9,063 nucleotides of DNA from Pseudomonadota bacterium (GTDB lineage: Bacteria > Pseudomonadota > Alphaproteobacteria > Acetobacterales > Acetobacteraceae). Below, in pieces: positions 1 through 6,888 of the stretch. Below the pieces are notes generated by a model. That model was not told the origin of the DNA, made no database searches, and was given only the letters and a program-made list of their open reading frames with translations. Position 1 is the stretch's first letter, and every line of letters starts with the position of its first letter. A program made the translations under genes and the position numbers. Location of the stretch: positions 1-9,063 of the forward strand of contig JAJZFF010000101.1 in assembly GCA_021805485.1 (NCBI GenBank), given 5' to 3'.

Positions 1-519
1 CAGCATGATGTTGAATTGATTGCCGATCGGCAACAAAACCACACGCAGCGCCTGGGGCAGCACGACATATCGAAGGATCTGCCAGGGAACCATGCCGAGC
101 GATTTCGCCGCCTCGGTCTGGCCGCGATCGACGGCATCGATGCCGGCCCTGAATATTTCGGCCATGTACGCCCCTTCGTTCAGGCCCAGCGCGAGGATGC
201 CGGCCTGCACATTGCCCGCGAGGGTGAGTCCGCCGAGATGGATGTCATGGAACCGGAGAATGCCGGCGGCCGCGAGTCCGGTATAGATGAAGACGATCTG
301 CACCAGCAGAGGCGTGCCGCGCATCAGGAAGATATAGGCCCGCGCCGGCCAACGCAGGACGCCCATCTTCGACCGTCTTGCGAGCGCTGCGGGCAGACCG
401 ATCGCGAGCCCGATCGCCTGCCCCCCGACGCTGATCATGATCGTCAGCCAGAGCCCCTCAAGGAAGGCGCCGTTCGGCTCCAGCAGCTGATGCCAGAAAT
501 AAGGCCAGTCGAAATGCAC
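1..519 (-). CDS. Polar amino-acid ABC transporter permease, partial (C-terminus outside window)
   Basis: Inner-membrane permease of a polar amino-acid importer (HisM/GlnP-like family), which would form the channel for the substrate delivered by the binding protein encoded just upstream. Reading the minus strand from a GTG at 519-517 gives 173 open codons that run off the left edge; the family is usually about 215-240 residues, so the C-terminus is missing. The translation has hydrophobic segments near residues 15-45 and 60-85, a RGTPLLVQ segment typical of this family, and a clear EAA loop (EAAKSLGMVPWQILRYVVLP) that contacts the ATPase. The GTG was chosen because CGGAG lies 7 bases upstream and there is no other start after the preceding stop. 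The gene begins 15 bases after the binding-protein stop and in the same frame. The substrate cannot be read from sequence, and the ATPase gene is not visible. Confidence 0.93.
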   Translation of the reverse strand, partial: MHFDWPYFWHQLLEPNGAFLEGLWLTIMISVGGQAIGLAIGLPAALARRSKMGVLRWPARAYIFLMRGTPLLVQIVFIYTGLAAAGILRFHDIHLGGLTLAGNVQAGILALGLNEGAYMAEIFRAGIDAVDRGQTEAAKSLGMVPWQILRYVVLPQALRVVLLPIGNQFNIML

Positions 520-534
520 CTCGATGCTCCGCGC

Positions 535-1359
535 TCAACCGGGCTTCAGCATGTCGATGCCGAGATTCCACTTCCGGAAGATGGCGGCATAACTGCCGTT
601 CTTCATCATGTCGGCGAGTGCCGAACTGACCGCCTTGTGCAGCGCCGCTTCGTTCTTGCGGATGCCGATGCCGGTGGCGATCTTGTAATAGGGCGGGCCG
701 CCCAGCGCGAATTGTCCCGGCGCCTTGTGGATGTAATACCGCGCGGTTTCGTAGGCGACACCGTAGGCGGCAACCTGGCCGAATTGAAGCTGCTGCAAGG
801 CCTGCGTGTTTTCCGGAAACATCACGATATCGATCGGCTTCTTCCGCGCGCCTGCAAGTTCCTTGTTCGCTGCCTTCAGCAGCACCGTGGCCGTGGTGCC
901 TGTGACCGTCGCAACCTTCTTGCCCGACAGACTTTCAAGCGAGGGAACGGCTCCCTTGCCTCGCTTCACGAGAACGGCCTCGTGCGAAATCATGTAGGGA
1001 ATTTCGTCGATCACCTTGAGCCGTCCCGGCTTGATGAACAGCTGCGACATGATGATATCGCAGTGCGAGGCGAGCAGGGCAGGGATCAGCCCCGCAAAAG
1101 GCATGTTGATCCATTCGGGCTTCACGCCGAGATGGCTCGCGATGGCATCGCCAAGATCGATGTCCAGGCCAACCGGCCTGGTCTCCGCATTCATGAATTC
1201 CATGGGCGGCAGATTGACGGCGCTGCAGATGCGCAGGGTGCCCGATTTCTCGATACTCGCGGGCAGGCCCGGGGCCGCGGCATGCGCCGTCGTCAATCCC
1301 GCCAGCCCGGCTCCCGCCAATACCCCCAGGGCCGAAAACAGCGCTTTCATTCGAGTCAT
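535..1359 (-). CDS. Periplasmic amino-acid-binding protein of an ABC transporter (SBP_bac_3 family)
   Basis: Solute-binding protein that captures a polar amino acid or related small molecule in the periplasm and hands it to the permease encoded immediately downstream. The 274-residue product, a usual length for the family, starts with a Sec signal peptide: basic MTRMK, a hydrophobic stretch to about residue 24, and a probable cleavage after AHA near residue 27. The mature part shows family landmarks: SGTLRICSAVNLPPMEF, then PVGLDIDLGDAIASHLGV (first lobe), then CDIIMSQLFIKPGRLKVIDE, and the second-lobe region GKKVATVTGTTATVLL. The first ATG is preferred because GGAG lies 7 bases upstream; the ATG three codons later has no such site. 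It forms an operon with the permease (15-base gap). The ligand is not predictable from what I can see. Confidence 0.94.
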   Translation of the reverse strand: MTRMKALFSALGVLAGAGLAGLTTAHAAAPGLPASIEKSGTLRICSAVNLPPMEFMNAETRPVGLDIDLGDAIASHLGVKPEWINMPFAGLIPALLASHCDIIMSQLFIKPGRLKVIDEIPYMISHEAVLVKRGKGAVPSLESLSGKKVATVTGTTATVLLKAANKELAGARKKPIDIVMFPENTQALQQLQFGQVAAYGVAYETARYYIHKAPGQFALGGPPYYKIATGIGIRKNEAALHKAVSSALADMMKNGSYAAIFRKWNLGIDMLKPG

Positions 1360-1423
1360 GATCGGTCTCCATTCGAAGCGGTTGATCTGGTGACAGGGCT
1401 GTCAGCACCGGCCCGGATGGATG

Positions 1424-1446
1424 AAAATTAGGCCGCTGAATGCGGC
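1424..1446 (-). terminator. Weak hairpin with short T-run, possible terminator or leader hairpin
   Basis: Read leftward, GCCGC-ATTCA-GCGGC forms a 5-base-pair GC stem with a 5-base loop, followed by CCTAATTTT. It lies about 70-85 bases upstream of the binding-protein start. It could end transcripts arriving from the acyltransferase gene or act in the leader of the transporter operon. The stem is short and the T-run only four bases, so this is a weak candidate. Confidence 0.25.
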
Positions 1447-1701
1447 GCAACAAGACAAAAATATCAAAAAATATGCGTTTATAGAGCTATATGATCAAAC
1501 AATAGCCAAATAACGAATAAACTCTATGCATGCGAATTGAATATGAGCAACGCGAAGCCGGCTCACTTTTGCGGTGCGAAACGTGCCGCCGTGCCGTGCA
1601 TCAAGCGAAGGCGCTGCCGGCAACACGCTCTGGCCCCTGCCATGACGCGGGTCCATTCTCATCGCGATGGTTGCATGGGGCGCATCGTCCCCGTTGCCGG
1701 C

Positions 1702-1724
1702 GCCGGCGTGATCGATCCGCCGGC
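1702..1724 (-). terminator. GC-rich inverted repeat just after the acyltransferase stop
   Basis: GCCGGCG at 1702-1708 pairs perfectly with CGCCGGC at 1718-1724 around a 9-base loop, starting 8 bases after the TAG stop of the acyltransferase. It overlaps a second 12-base palindrome, GCCGGCGCCGGC, at 1696-1707. Position suits a terminator or transcript-stabilising hairpin, but no T-run follows, so intrinsic termination is uncertain. Confidence 0.28.
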
Positions 1725-1731
1725 CGTCCCC

Positions 1732-2907
1732 CTATGCTGCGACCAGTTGCCGCAGGCTTCTGCGGGAGGGGTTTTCGACGTAGCGGTGAACGAGCGCGGT
1801 TGAAATGCCCAGGATTGCAATATAACCGCACACCGCCGCCGCACATTCGAGCGCTGTCCCGTGCGCGACATAGGCCAGGAGAAAGCGCGCGCCTTTTTCC
1901 ACGGGCGCCTGCATCAGATAAAGCGAGTAGCTCGCGGCCCCAACAAGGACGAACGGCTTCGAGGAAGCGAGGCGTCCAATGGCATTTGCCCTCGAACTCG
2001 CGGCAAGGATGACAAAGGGAAAGACCAGCACCGGCATGAAGTCGGCAAGGCGGCTCTGGAGCACGAACATCGCTTCCGTGGCGACGATCATCAAGAGTAT
2101 CGGCACGGTCCAGCGGATACGGCGCACCGGCACCACGTCGACGATGCGGCGCAGCAGGCACCCTTCCGTGAACTCGGCCGCCGCCCGCAGCAGCACCGGC
2201 CCTCCAAGGGTCACATTCATCGTGTGGCCAAATATCGTCGAATAACATGCCGCCAATGCCAACGGCAGCGCGACCGCTGCCGACATCACCAGACCATTGT
2301 TCAACTTCCGGAGGCCAAATGCGAGGAACGGGAAAAGGATATAGCAGAACATCTCCGCACTAACCGACCATGCCGGATAATTCCAATTGAGATGGTCGGT
2401 TAGTCCCCAACTTTGCAACATGAACAGATCGACCAGAAACTGGCCTGGTTCATAATTCCTCGGATTGAATGAGGGATCGCCCAGCGCAGGCCCCAGGACG
2501 ACAATCACGACAAACAGCAGCATCGTGAAAAGATAGACCGGATAGAGGCGGGCGAGGCGAAGCCCGATGAATCGCCGGAATGCCGGCACCGTCGGCTGAT
2601 GGAAATCGGCCGCATGGACATGCCAGATCACGAACCCGCTCAGTGTGAAAAACAGATCGACGCCGAGATAGCCGAGTCGGATCACCCGCAGCGAACCCGC
2701 CGGATAGAGGTATGCGAACGCGCCGAAACTGTAATGAAATCCGACAACCCATAGCGCCGCAAGGGCGCGCAATCCCGTCAGTCCTTCCATCCGATCCGAC
2801 TTTGCCGGCCGTGTTCGGATGTCGGCATATCCGTCGGGAATTTCAGCCAGACCCGGCATCGGGACGGATACATCCGTCTGGCCGGAAAACAGCGCCGGCC
2901 GGGTCAT
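1732..2907 (-). CDS. Membrane acyltransferase, acyltransferase-3 (OafA/YrhL-like) family
   Basis: Integral membrane enzyme of the acyltransferase-3 family, which moves acetyl or other acyl groups onto cell-surface or exported carbohydrates. The 391-residue translation has about ten hydrophobic segments and the family landmarks: GLRALAALWVVGFH (conserved Arg47 and His58), then GYLGVDLFFTLSGFVI near 79-94, then LRLARLYPVYLF near 116-127, and PAWSVSAEMFCYILFP further on. About 40 polar residues precede the first membrane segment. No C-terminal SGNH domain is present. I chose the ATG at 2907 because GAGGGGG lies just upstream; a GTG at 2925 would add six residues but has no ribosome site. The gene is alone, so the acceptor sugar cannot be inferred from neighbours. 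Confidence 0.9.
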   Translation of the reverse strand: MTRPALFSGQTDVSVPMPGLAEIPDGYADIRTRPAKSDRMEGLTGLRALAALWVVGFHYSFGAFAYLYPAGSLRVIRLGYLGVDLFFTLSGFVIWHVHAADFHQPTVPAFRRFIGLRLARLYPVYLFTMLLFVVIVVLGPALGDPSFNPRNYEPGQFLVDLFMLQSWGLTDHLNWNYPAWSVSAEMFCYILFPFLAFGLRKLNNGLVMSAAVALPLALAACYSTIFGHTMNVTLGGPVLLRAAAEFTEGCLLRRIVDVVPVRRIRWTVPILLMIVATEAMFVLQSRLADFMPVLVFPFVILAASSRANAIGRLASSKPFVLVGAASYSLYLMQAPVEKGARFLLAYVAHGTALECAAAVCGYIAILGISTALVHRYVENPSRRSLRQLVAA

Positions 2908-3486
2908 CAGGCCCCCCTCGCGCACTGGCCCCGAACGGTGGCGAGCGCTCCGCGTCCAGCATCCCGCGACGAGTGGCGGGCGAGGGGCAATCCTGATCCT
3001 GGCTCAACCGGGACCTGCGCCGCCCAGGCCTCACCACGCCACGTCAGAACAAGGCGAGGCGCCAGGCGAAAAGCCTGCAACATTCCAGTTGCGGTGAGAA
3101 GCCGAAATGAAAGAATGATTCTATTCCAATATAAACGCACATCTGCTCCAATGTATTTATGACGATTTGGATTTAAAAGTGAGAAATAATGTTTCAAGTG
3201 TAAATAAATACATGTTGTTATATGCATTTTTAATATTCACGCCCGACGCGGCTCGTGACGATGAATTTTCTGTTGCCCACATGGCGTCGATCGTGTCGCC
3301 ACGCACGCTCCGGCCGATCCGGTCAATCCGGAACCGCGACACCGCCCGGCCGGCCTCCCGCATGTCGTGCCCCGGTCCGCTGGCCGCAACATATCGCAAC
3401 AACTGTTACGAAACAGATACGTTAAATATGGGAAATCCGAAATCCGGCGCCCTTCACACGCACCATCTGCCCGAGCAAATTTCGCG
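2908..3486. other. Long gene-free region with an AT-rich island
   Basis: Upstream region of both the leftward acyltransferase and the rightward oxidase. Positions 2908-3090 are GC-rich and contain only a short hairpin (CAGGC-GAAAA-GCCTG, 3063-3077). Positions about 3100-3240 are markedly AT-rich and may hold the leftward acyltransferase promoter: TTGAAA with TAAATC 16 bases downstream on the minus strand (around 3170-3197) is a fair candidate. Positions 3241-3400 are GC-rich with nothing recognised. A small palindrome, CTGTT-ACGA-AACAG, lies at 3403-3416 and AT-rich GTTAAATATG at 3420-3429. Short open frames of about 60-105 codons on both strands show no family features and are not called. 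Confidence 0.5.
3151..3213. repeat. Separated 10-base inverted repeat in the AT-rich island
   Basis: ATGTATTTAT at 3151-3160 and its exact reverse complement ATAAATACAT at 3204-3213, 43 bases apart. Such matches are easier to get by chance in AT-rich DNA. It could be a two-site operator or a long-range hairpin, but no protein can be assigned. Confidence 0.4.
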
Positions 3487-3517
3487 TTGACCTTCCCACG
3501 ATGGAAGGCCCCATATC
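3487..3517 (+). promoter_or_regulatory. CueR/HmrR-type copper-responsive promoter for the multicopper oxidase
   Basis: TTGACC (-35, 3487-3492) and CATATC (-10, 3512-3517) are separated by 19 bases, the stretched spacing characteristic of promoters activated by MerR-family regulators. The spacer region carries the dyad CCTTCC-N6-GGAAGG (3491-3508), which closely resembles the CueR operator of E. coli copA as I recall it (TTGACC, CCTTCC-N7-GGAAGG, 19-base spacer). The central gap is 6 rather than 7 bases here. Expected transcription start is near 3523, giving a leader of about 37 bases before the oxidase ATG. This predicts induction by Cu(I), Ag(I) or Au(I) through a regulator encoded elsewhere. 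Confidence 0.85.
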
Positions 3518-3559
3518 GCTCCCGCCACCGAACGCCGATCCCAGCCAGGAATATCGCCA

Positions 3560-5074
3560 ATGTCCTCCCGCCTGACACGTCGCCTTCTTCTTGCCGCCGC
3601 CGGTTCCGCCGGTGCCGTTCCATGGGTTTCCGCGCAGGCCGGTCAGGCCCCTGCCGCGGCCGCGGGCGGGCATCGCCTGCTGGCCGGCACCCGCACCCTC
3701 GAGGTGAACGGCCGCGCGGCCCGGGTCTTCCGTCTCACCGCCGATAGCGGGCAAGCCGGGCTGTTCCTCGCACCGGGAGAGCGCTTCCGCGTCGATCTGA
3801 CCAACACGCTCGACGAGCACACGATCATCCACTGGCACGGCCAGCTGCCGCCCTGGACCCAGGATGGCTTCCCCTGGCCGCAGACGCCGCCGCTGGCGCC
3901 AGGCGCGACCCGAAGCTACGACTACGCGCCGATCCCCGGCACCTACTGGATGCATTCGCATGACGGCCTGCAGGAGCAGAGCCTGATGACGGCGCCGCTG
4001 ATCGTCCGCACCGCCGCCGAGATGCGCGAGGACCGGCAGGACATCGTGCTGATGCTGCACGATTTCAGCTTCAGGACGCCGGACGACCTTCTGGCCGGCC
4101 TGACGGGGGCGAAGCATTCCGCCGTCCACGATATGGCCCGCCATACCGAGAATGTCGCGGCGCCGGCCATGAACATGCATGGCATGGCCTCCGGCGGCAT
4201 GGCGTCGATGTCCTCGGGCGACATGGGGCAGGGGCACTCCATGGGCGGCATGACCATGGATGTGAACGATATCGACTACGACGCCTTCCTCGCCAACGAC
4301 CGCACGCTCGCCGATCCCGAGGTGGTGCGCGTCGGGCGCGGCGGGCGCGTGCGCCTGCGCATCATCAACGGCTCGTCCTCCAGCCAGTTCTGGATCGATC
4401 TCGGGACCCTCAAAGGCAGGATCGTCGCCGTCGACGGTCATCCGGTTCATCCGGTTGCCGGCGCCCGCTTTCCGCTCGCCATCGCCCAGCGGATGGACAT
4501 CCTCGTCGACCTGCCGCCCTCCGGCGCCTTTCCCATCCTCGCGCGTCTCGAAGCCTCGCGTCGCCGCACGGGCATCGTCCTGGCAACGCCGGGTGCGCGC
4601 ATCCCCACGATCGCCGAAACCGGGCACGACAGGACGCCGCCGCTCGACAATGCGCTGGAAATGCGTCTCGCCGCGGCCCAGCCGCTGAGGCCGCGCAAAC
4701 CCGACCTCGTGCACCGCATCGACCTGTCCGGATCGATGAAACCCTATCGCTGGGCGCTGAACGGCGACTACTGGCCGCATGTCACGCCGCTCATGCTCGA
4801 AGCCGGGCAGCGCGTGGAAATCGAGCTGGTCAATCGCTCTTCCATGGCGCATCCCATGCATCTTCACGGGCATGCCTTCCAGGTCATCGGCATCAACGGC
4901 AAGACGGTGAACGGCGCGGTCCGGGATACGGTTCTGGTCACCCCCCGGCACGGCCGCGTGCGGATCGCCTTCGATGCGGACAATCCCGGCCGCTGGGCCT
5001 TCCACTGCCATAACCTCTACCACATGGCGACCGGCATGATGACCGAGTTCCGCTATCGCGGGATCGCGGTCTGA
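3560..5074 (+). CDS. Tat-exported multicopper oxidase with Met-rich loop (CopA/CueO-like)
   Basis: Periplasmic multicopper oxidase, probably oxidising Cu(I) to less toxic Cu(II) with oxygen as acceptor. The 504-residue protein begins with a twin-arginine signal (TRRLLLAAAG, residues 6-15; cleavage near VSAQA), consistent with export of a folded copper protein. Three cupredoxin domains are implied by all four copper motifs: HWHG at 91-94, HSHDG at 132-136, HPMHLHGH at 431-438, and HCHNLYHMATGM at 482-493, with Cys483 the type-1 ligand and Met493 the probable axial ligand. Residues about 204-235 form a Met/His-rich loop (MNMHGMASGGM and onward) like those binding extra Cu(I) in CueO/CopA. AGGA lies 9 bases upstream of the ATG, and a CueR-type promoter precedes it. 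Its stop is 21 bases from the convergent CDF gene. A laccase-like activity on phenols is possible as well. Confidence 0.95.
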   Translation: MSSRLTRRLLLAAAGSAGAVPWVSAQAGQAPAAAAGGHRLLAGTRTLEVNGRAARVFRLTADSGQAGLFLAPGERFRVDLTNTLDEHTIIHWHGQLPPWTQDGFPWPQTPPLAPGATRSYDYAPIPGTYWMHSHDGLQEQSLMTAPLIVRTAAEMREDRQDIVLMLHDFSFRTPDDLLAGLTGAKHSAVHDMARHTENVAAPAMNMHGMASGGMASMSSGDMGQGHSMGGMTMDVNDIDYDAFLANDRTLADPEVVRVGRGGRVRLRIINGSSSSQFWIDLGTLKGRIVAVDGHPVHPVAGARFPLAIAQRMDILVDLPPSGAFPILARLEASRRRTGIVLATPGARIPTIAETGHDRTPPLDNALEMRLAAAQPLRPRKPDLVHRIDLSGSMKPYRWALNGDYWPHVTPLMLEAGQRVEIELVNRSSMAHPMHLHGHAFQVIGINGKTVNGAVRDTVLVTPRHGRVRIAFDADNPGRWAFHCHNLYHMATGMMTEFRYRGIAV

Positions 5075-5095
5075 CGCCGGAACCGGGTCGGAACT

Positions 5096-6070
5096 TCAGG
5101 ACCGCGCCGCGGGGAGATGATGCCGCGAACAGTCCGTCGCGCACAGCGCGGCATCGGTCTCGATCTGCAGGGTGAGGTGGCCGATCCCGAAATTCAGCCG
5201 TATCGCCTCCGCGAGGCGGCCGGTGAAATCATCCCCGGGGTGGCCGCCGGGCGTCACGACATGCAGGGTCATGGCGCTGTCCGTGGTGCTCGTCGGCCAC
5301 ACATGCAGATCATGCACCGCCGATACTTCCGGCCAGTCCAGGACGAAATCGCGCAGCGCGGCGATATCGATGCCGTCCGGCACGCGGTCCATGGCAAGGG
5401 CGACCGAATCCCTGAGCAGCCCCCAGGTGCCGGCCAGGATGACGCCGGCGATGGCGAGGCTCGCCAGCGGATCGATGCGCTCCCATCCGGTCAGCAGGAT
5501 CACGGCGCCGGCCACGACGACGCCGAGCGAGACGAGCGCGTCATAGGCCATGTGCTGGAACGCGGCGCGGATATTGATGTCGGACCCGCGCCCCGCGGCG
5601 AACAGCCAGGCGGTGACGCCGTTGACGACGATGCCGATCGCCGCGACGATCATGATCGTCACCGTGCCGACCGGGGCGGGCTCGAACAGCCGACGGATGG
5701 CCTCGACGGCGATGGCGCCGATGGAGATGAGCAGGATCGTCGCATTCATCAGCGCGGCGAGAATGGTGCCGCGCCCGAGGCCATAGGTATAGCGCCGGGA
5801 AGGGGACCGCTTCGCCAGAACCGCCGCCACCCAGGCCACGAGCAGGCCCAGCACGTCGCCGAGATTGTGGCCGGCATCGGCGACCAGCGCCATCGAATGC
5901 GCCGCGATGCCGGCGATCACCTCGCCGACGACGAACGCGGAATTCAGGATCGCCCCGATCGCGAATGCCGCCCCGAAATCCGCTGGCGCATGGCTGTGCC
6001 CGGGGCCGTGGGAATGGCCGTGATGGTCATGGCCGGCATGGGCGTCATGAGCATGATGATCGTGCGGCAT
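5096..6070 (-). CDS. Cation diffusion facilitator, CzcD/ZitB-like zinc/cadmium/cobalt exporter
   Basis: Proton-driven exporter of divalent metal ions (Zn, Cd, perhaps Co) across the inner membrane. The 324-residue protein has the full CDF layout: an N-terminal His-rich tail (12 His in residues 3-27), six hydrophobic segments from about 33 to 218, the metal-site pairs H68-x3-D72 (HNLGD, TM2) and H173-x3-D177 (HMAYD, TM5), and a cytoplasmic C-terminal domain with VHDLHVWPTSTTD (252-264). The C-terminal end adds CATDCSRHH (310-318), a possible extra metal site. The ATG at 6070 was chosen because GGAGGAG lies directly upstream and the His-rich start matches the family; the open frame continues upstream but overlaps the preceding gene. 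It is the second gene of an operon, 32 bases after the half-size CDF gene, under the MerR-type promoter at 6847-6877. Confidence 0.94.
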   Translation of the reverse strand: MPHDHHAHDAHAGHDHHGHSHGPGHSHAPADFGAAFAIGAILNSAFVVGEVIAGIAAHSMALVADAGHNLGDVLGLLVAWVAAVLAKRSPSRRYTYGLGRGTILAALMNATILLISIGAIAVEAIRRLFEPAPVGTVTIMIVAAIGIVVNGVTAWLFAAGRGSDINIRAAFQHMAYDALVSLGVVVAGAVILLTGWERIDPLASLAIAGVILAGTWGLLRDSVALAMDRVPDGIDIAALRDFVLDWPEVSAVHDLHVWPTSTTDSAMTLHVVTPGGHPGDDFTGRLAEAIRLNFGIGHLTLQIETDAALCATDCSRHHLPAARS

Positions 6071-6102
6071 GGATAACTCCTCCGAACCGGCCGGATGCCG
6101 GG

Positions 6103-6816
6103 TCAGCAACAGCAGGTGCCGGTCCAGGCTTCGCGGCCTTCCCTGACCAGGAACCAGACAACACCAAGTGATGTCGCGGCGTCCACCCACCAGGCGCCGG
6201 TGACCGCCTGAACCGCCAGGCCGATCACGACGACCAGCGAGAGATAGAAGCAGGTTATGCTCTCCATCGCATCGGCCCGCATCGCGCGGCTGCCGAGCGC
6301 ATCGGCGACGGCGATCTTGCGCCGCGCGAGCAGATACATCACCGGCATCGCCGCGAGCGTCACCGCGAGGCCGGGCCAGGAGAACGAAGCGCCGGCCCGC
6401 GCCGCCAGCCTGAACGCCGCCATGATGACGACAGAGGCGGCAAGGGCGAACAGCAGCCCGCCGGCGAGCCGGCCCGCGAGGCGTTCCGCCTGCTCGCCGA
6501 ACGCCTCGCCGCGGCGCAGCTCCACGTTCAGGCGCCAGATCAGCACCAGCGCGGAGGCGATCTCGATCACGCTGTCGATCCCGAAGGCGCCCAGCGCCAC
6601 GCTGCGCGCCCGGAGCCCCGCCAGGATGGCCACCGTCGCCTCGATCGCCATCCAGCCAAGCGTTGCATATTCCAGCCGGAAGGCGCGCCCGATCAGCGCC
6701 GCCCTCTCCGCGCGCAGCGCCGGCGCCGGGCTCGTGCCGGCTGTCGGGCCGGCCGCGGCGCAGCAATGGTCCTGAAGCGTTGGCTCGATGGTGGCAGGGG
6801 CATCGTCCATGATCAC
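6103..6816 (-). CDS. Half-size CDF-like cation transporter with Cys-rich ends
   Basis: Membrane protein of 237 residues related to the transmembrane part of cation efflux proteins but without their cytoplasmic C-terminal domain. It has about six hydrophobic segments: 50-67, 72-95, 115-137, 146-164, 187-205 and 208-224. Acidic residues lie where CDF metal ligands occur: D81 in GAFGIDSVIE (TM2) and D182 in MRADAMESITCF (TM5). The usual His of the HxxxD pairs is absent from both. The N-terminal tail has HCC (17-19) and the protein ends CCC (235-237), suggesting soft-metal binding. It is the first gene after the MerR-type promoter, 32 bases ahead of czcD-like. Start: GTG at 6816 with GAGG 5 bases upstream; an ATG at 6810 is the alternative. 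The exported ion is unknown; a Cd/Pb/Hg-type metal is a guess from the cysteines. Confidence 0.8.
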   Translation of the reverse strand: MIMDDAPATIEPTLQDHCCAAAGPTAGTSPAPALRAERAALIGRAFRLEYATLGWMAIEATVAILAGLRARSVALGAFGIDSVIEIASALVLIWRLNVELRRGEAFGEQAERLAGRLAGGLLFALAASVVIMAAFRLAARAGASFSWPGLAVTLAAMPVMYLLARRKIAVADALGSRAMRADAMESITCFYLSLVVVIGLAVQAVTGAWWVDAATSLGVVWFLVREGREAWTGTCCC

Positions 6817-6846
6817 AAAAGCCTCGACAACGGGGATCGCCGCGCC

Positions 6847-6877
6847 AATCTCGACCCTGTAGCCGCTACAGGGTCAA
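6847..6877 (-). promoter_or_regulatory. MerR-family (CadR/PbrR-type) promoter-operator for the CDF operon
   Basis: On the minus strand TTGACC (-35, 6872-6877) and GAGATT (-10, 6847-6852) are separated by 19 bases. A perfect dyad of two 11-base arms around one base (GACCCTGTAGC / GCTACAGGGTC, 6853-6875) fills the spacer. This is the architecture of MerR-activated promoters, and the sequence resembles operators of CadR and PbrR (an ACCCT-TAG…CTA-AGGGT core) more than those of CueR. The start would be near 6840, about 24 bases before the half-size CDF gene. The divergent merR-like gene begins with its ribosome site right at the edge of the dyad, so it is probably autoregulated from the same site. 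Confidence 0.85.
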
Positions 6878-6888
6878 GGAGGTGCGAT

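Larger units (their letters stand above)
1360..1731. other. Gene-free region between acyltransferase and binding-protein genes
   Basis: No convincing gene in 372 bases. Positions about 1450-1530 are strongly AT-rich compared with the flanks and probably carry the leftward promoter of the binding-protein operon. I see TTGGCT and TTGTTT hexamers on the minus strand there, but no well-spaced -10 partner, so no promoter is called. Positions 1540-1731 return to high GC. Two hairpins in this stretch are listed separately. Short open frames here show no family features and their codon use is not gene-like. Confidence 0.5.

Noticed and set aside
16..1431. Long plus-strand open frame of 471 codons
   Set aside because: It lies opposite the permease and binding-protein genes, is rich in Arg/His/Asp/Gln with no family motif, and arises from the stop-poor antisense of GC-rich codons.
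1530..2012. Plus-strand frames between the transporter and acyltransferase genes
   Set aside because: No family features, no ribosome site, and mostly overlapping the acyltransferase 3' end.
2907..3490. Several open frames of 60-107 codons on both strands
   Set aside because: Their composition shifts abruptly across the AT-rich island, they overlap one another, and none shows a domain, signal peptide or ribosome site.
3422..5023. 533-codon minus-strand open frame opposite the oxidase
   Set aside because: The plus strand has all four copper motifs and a Tat signal; the minus frame is His/Arg/Gly-rich antisense with no recognisable domain.
6071..6766. Upstream extension of the CzcD-like frame to 556 codons
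   Set aside because: The extension overlaps the half-size CDF gene in another frame and is Arg/Gly/Ala-rich; the ATG at 6070 has a strong ribosome site and a family-like His-rich start.
6766..6888. Longer N-terminus for the MerR-family regulator
   Set aside because: It would run through the operator and into the divergent gene; the TTG at 6889 with AAGGAGG gives the normal family N-terminus.
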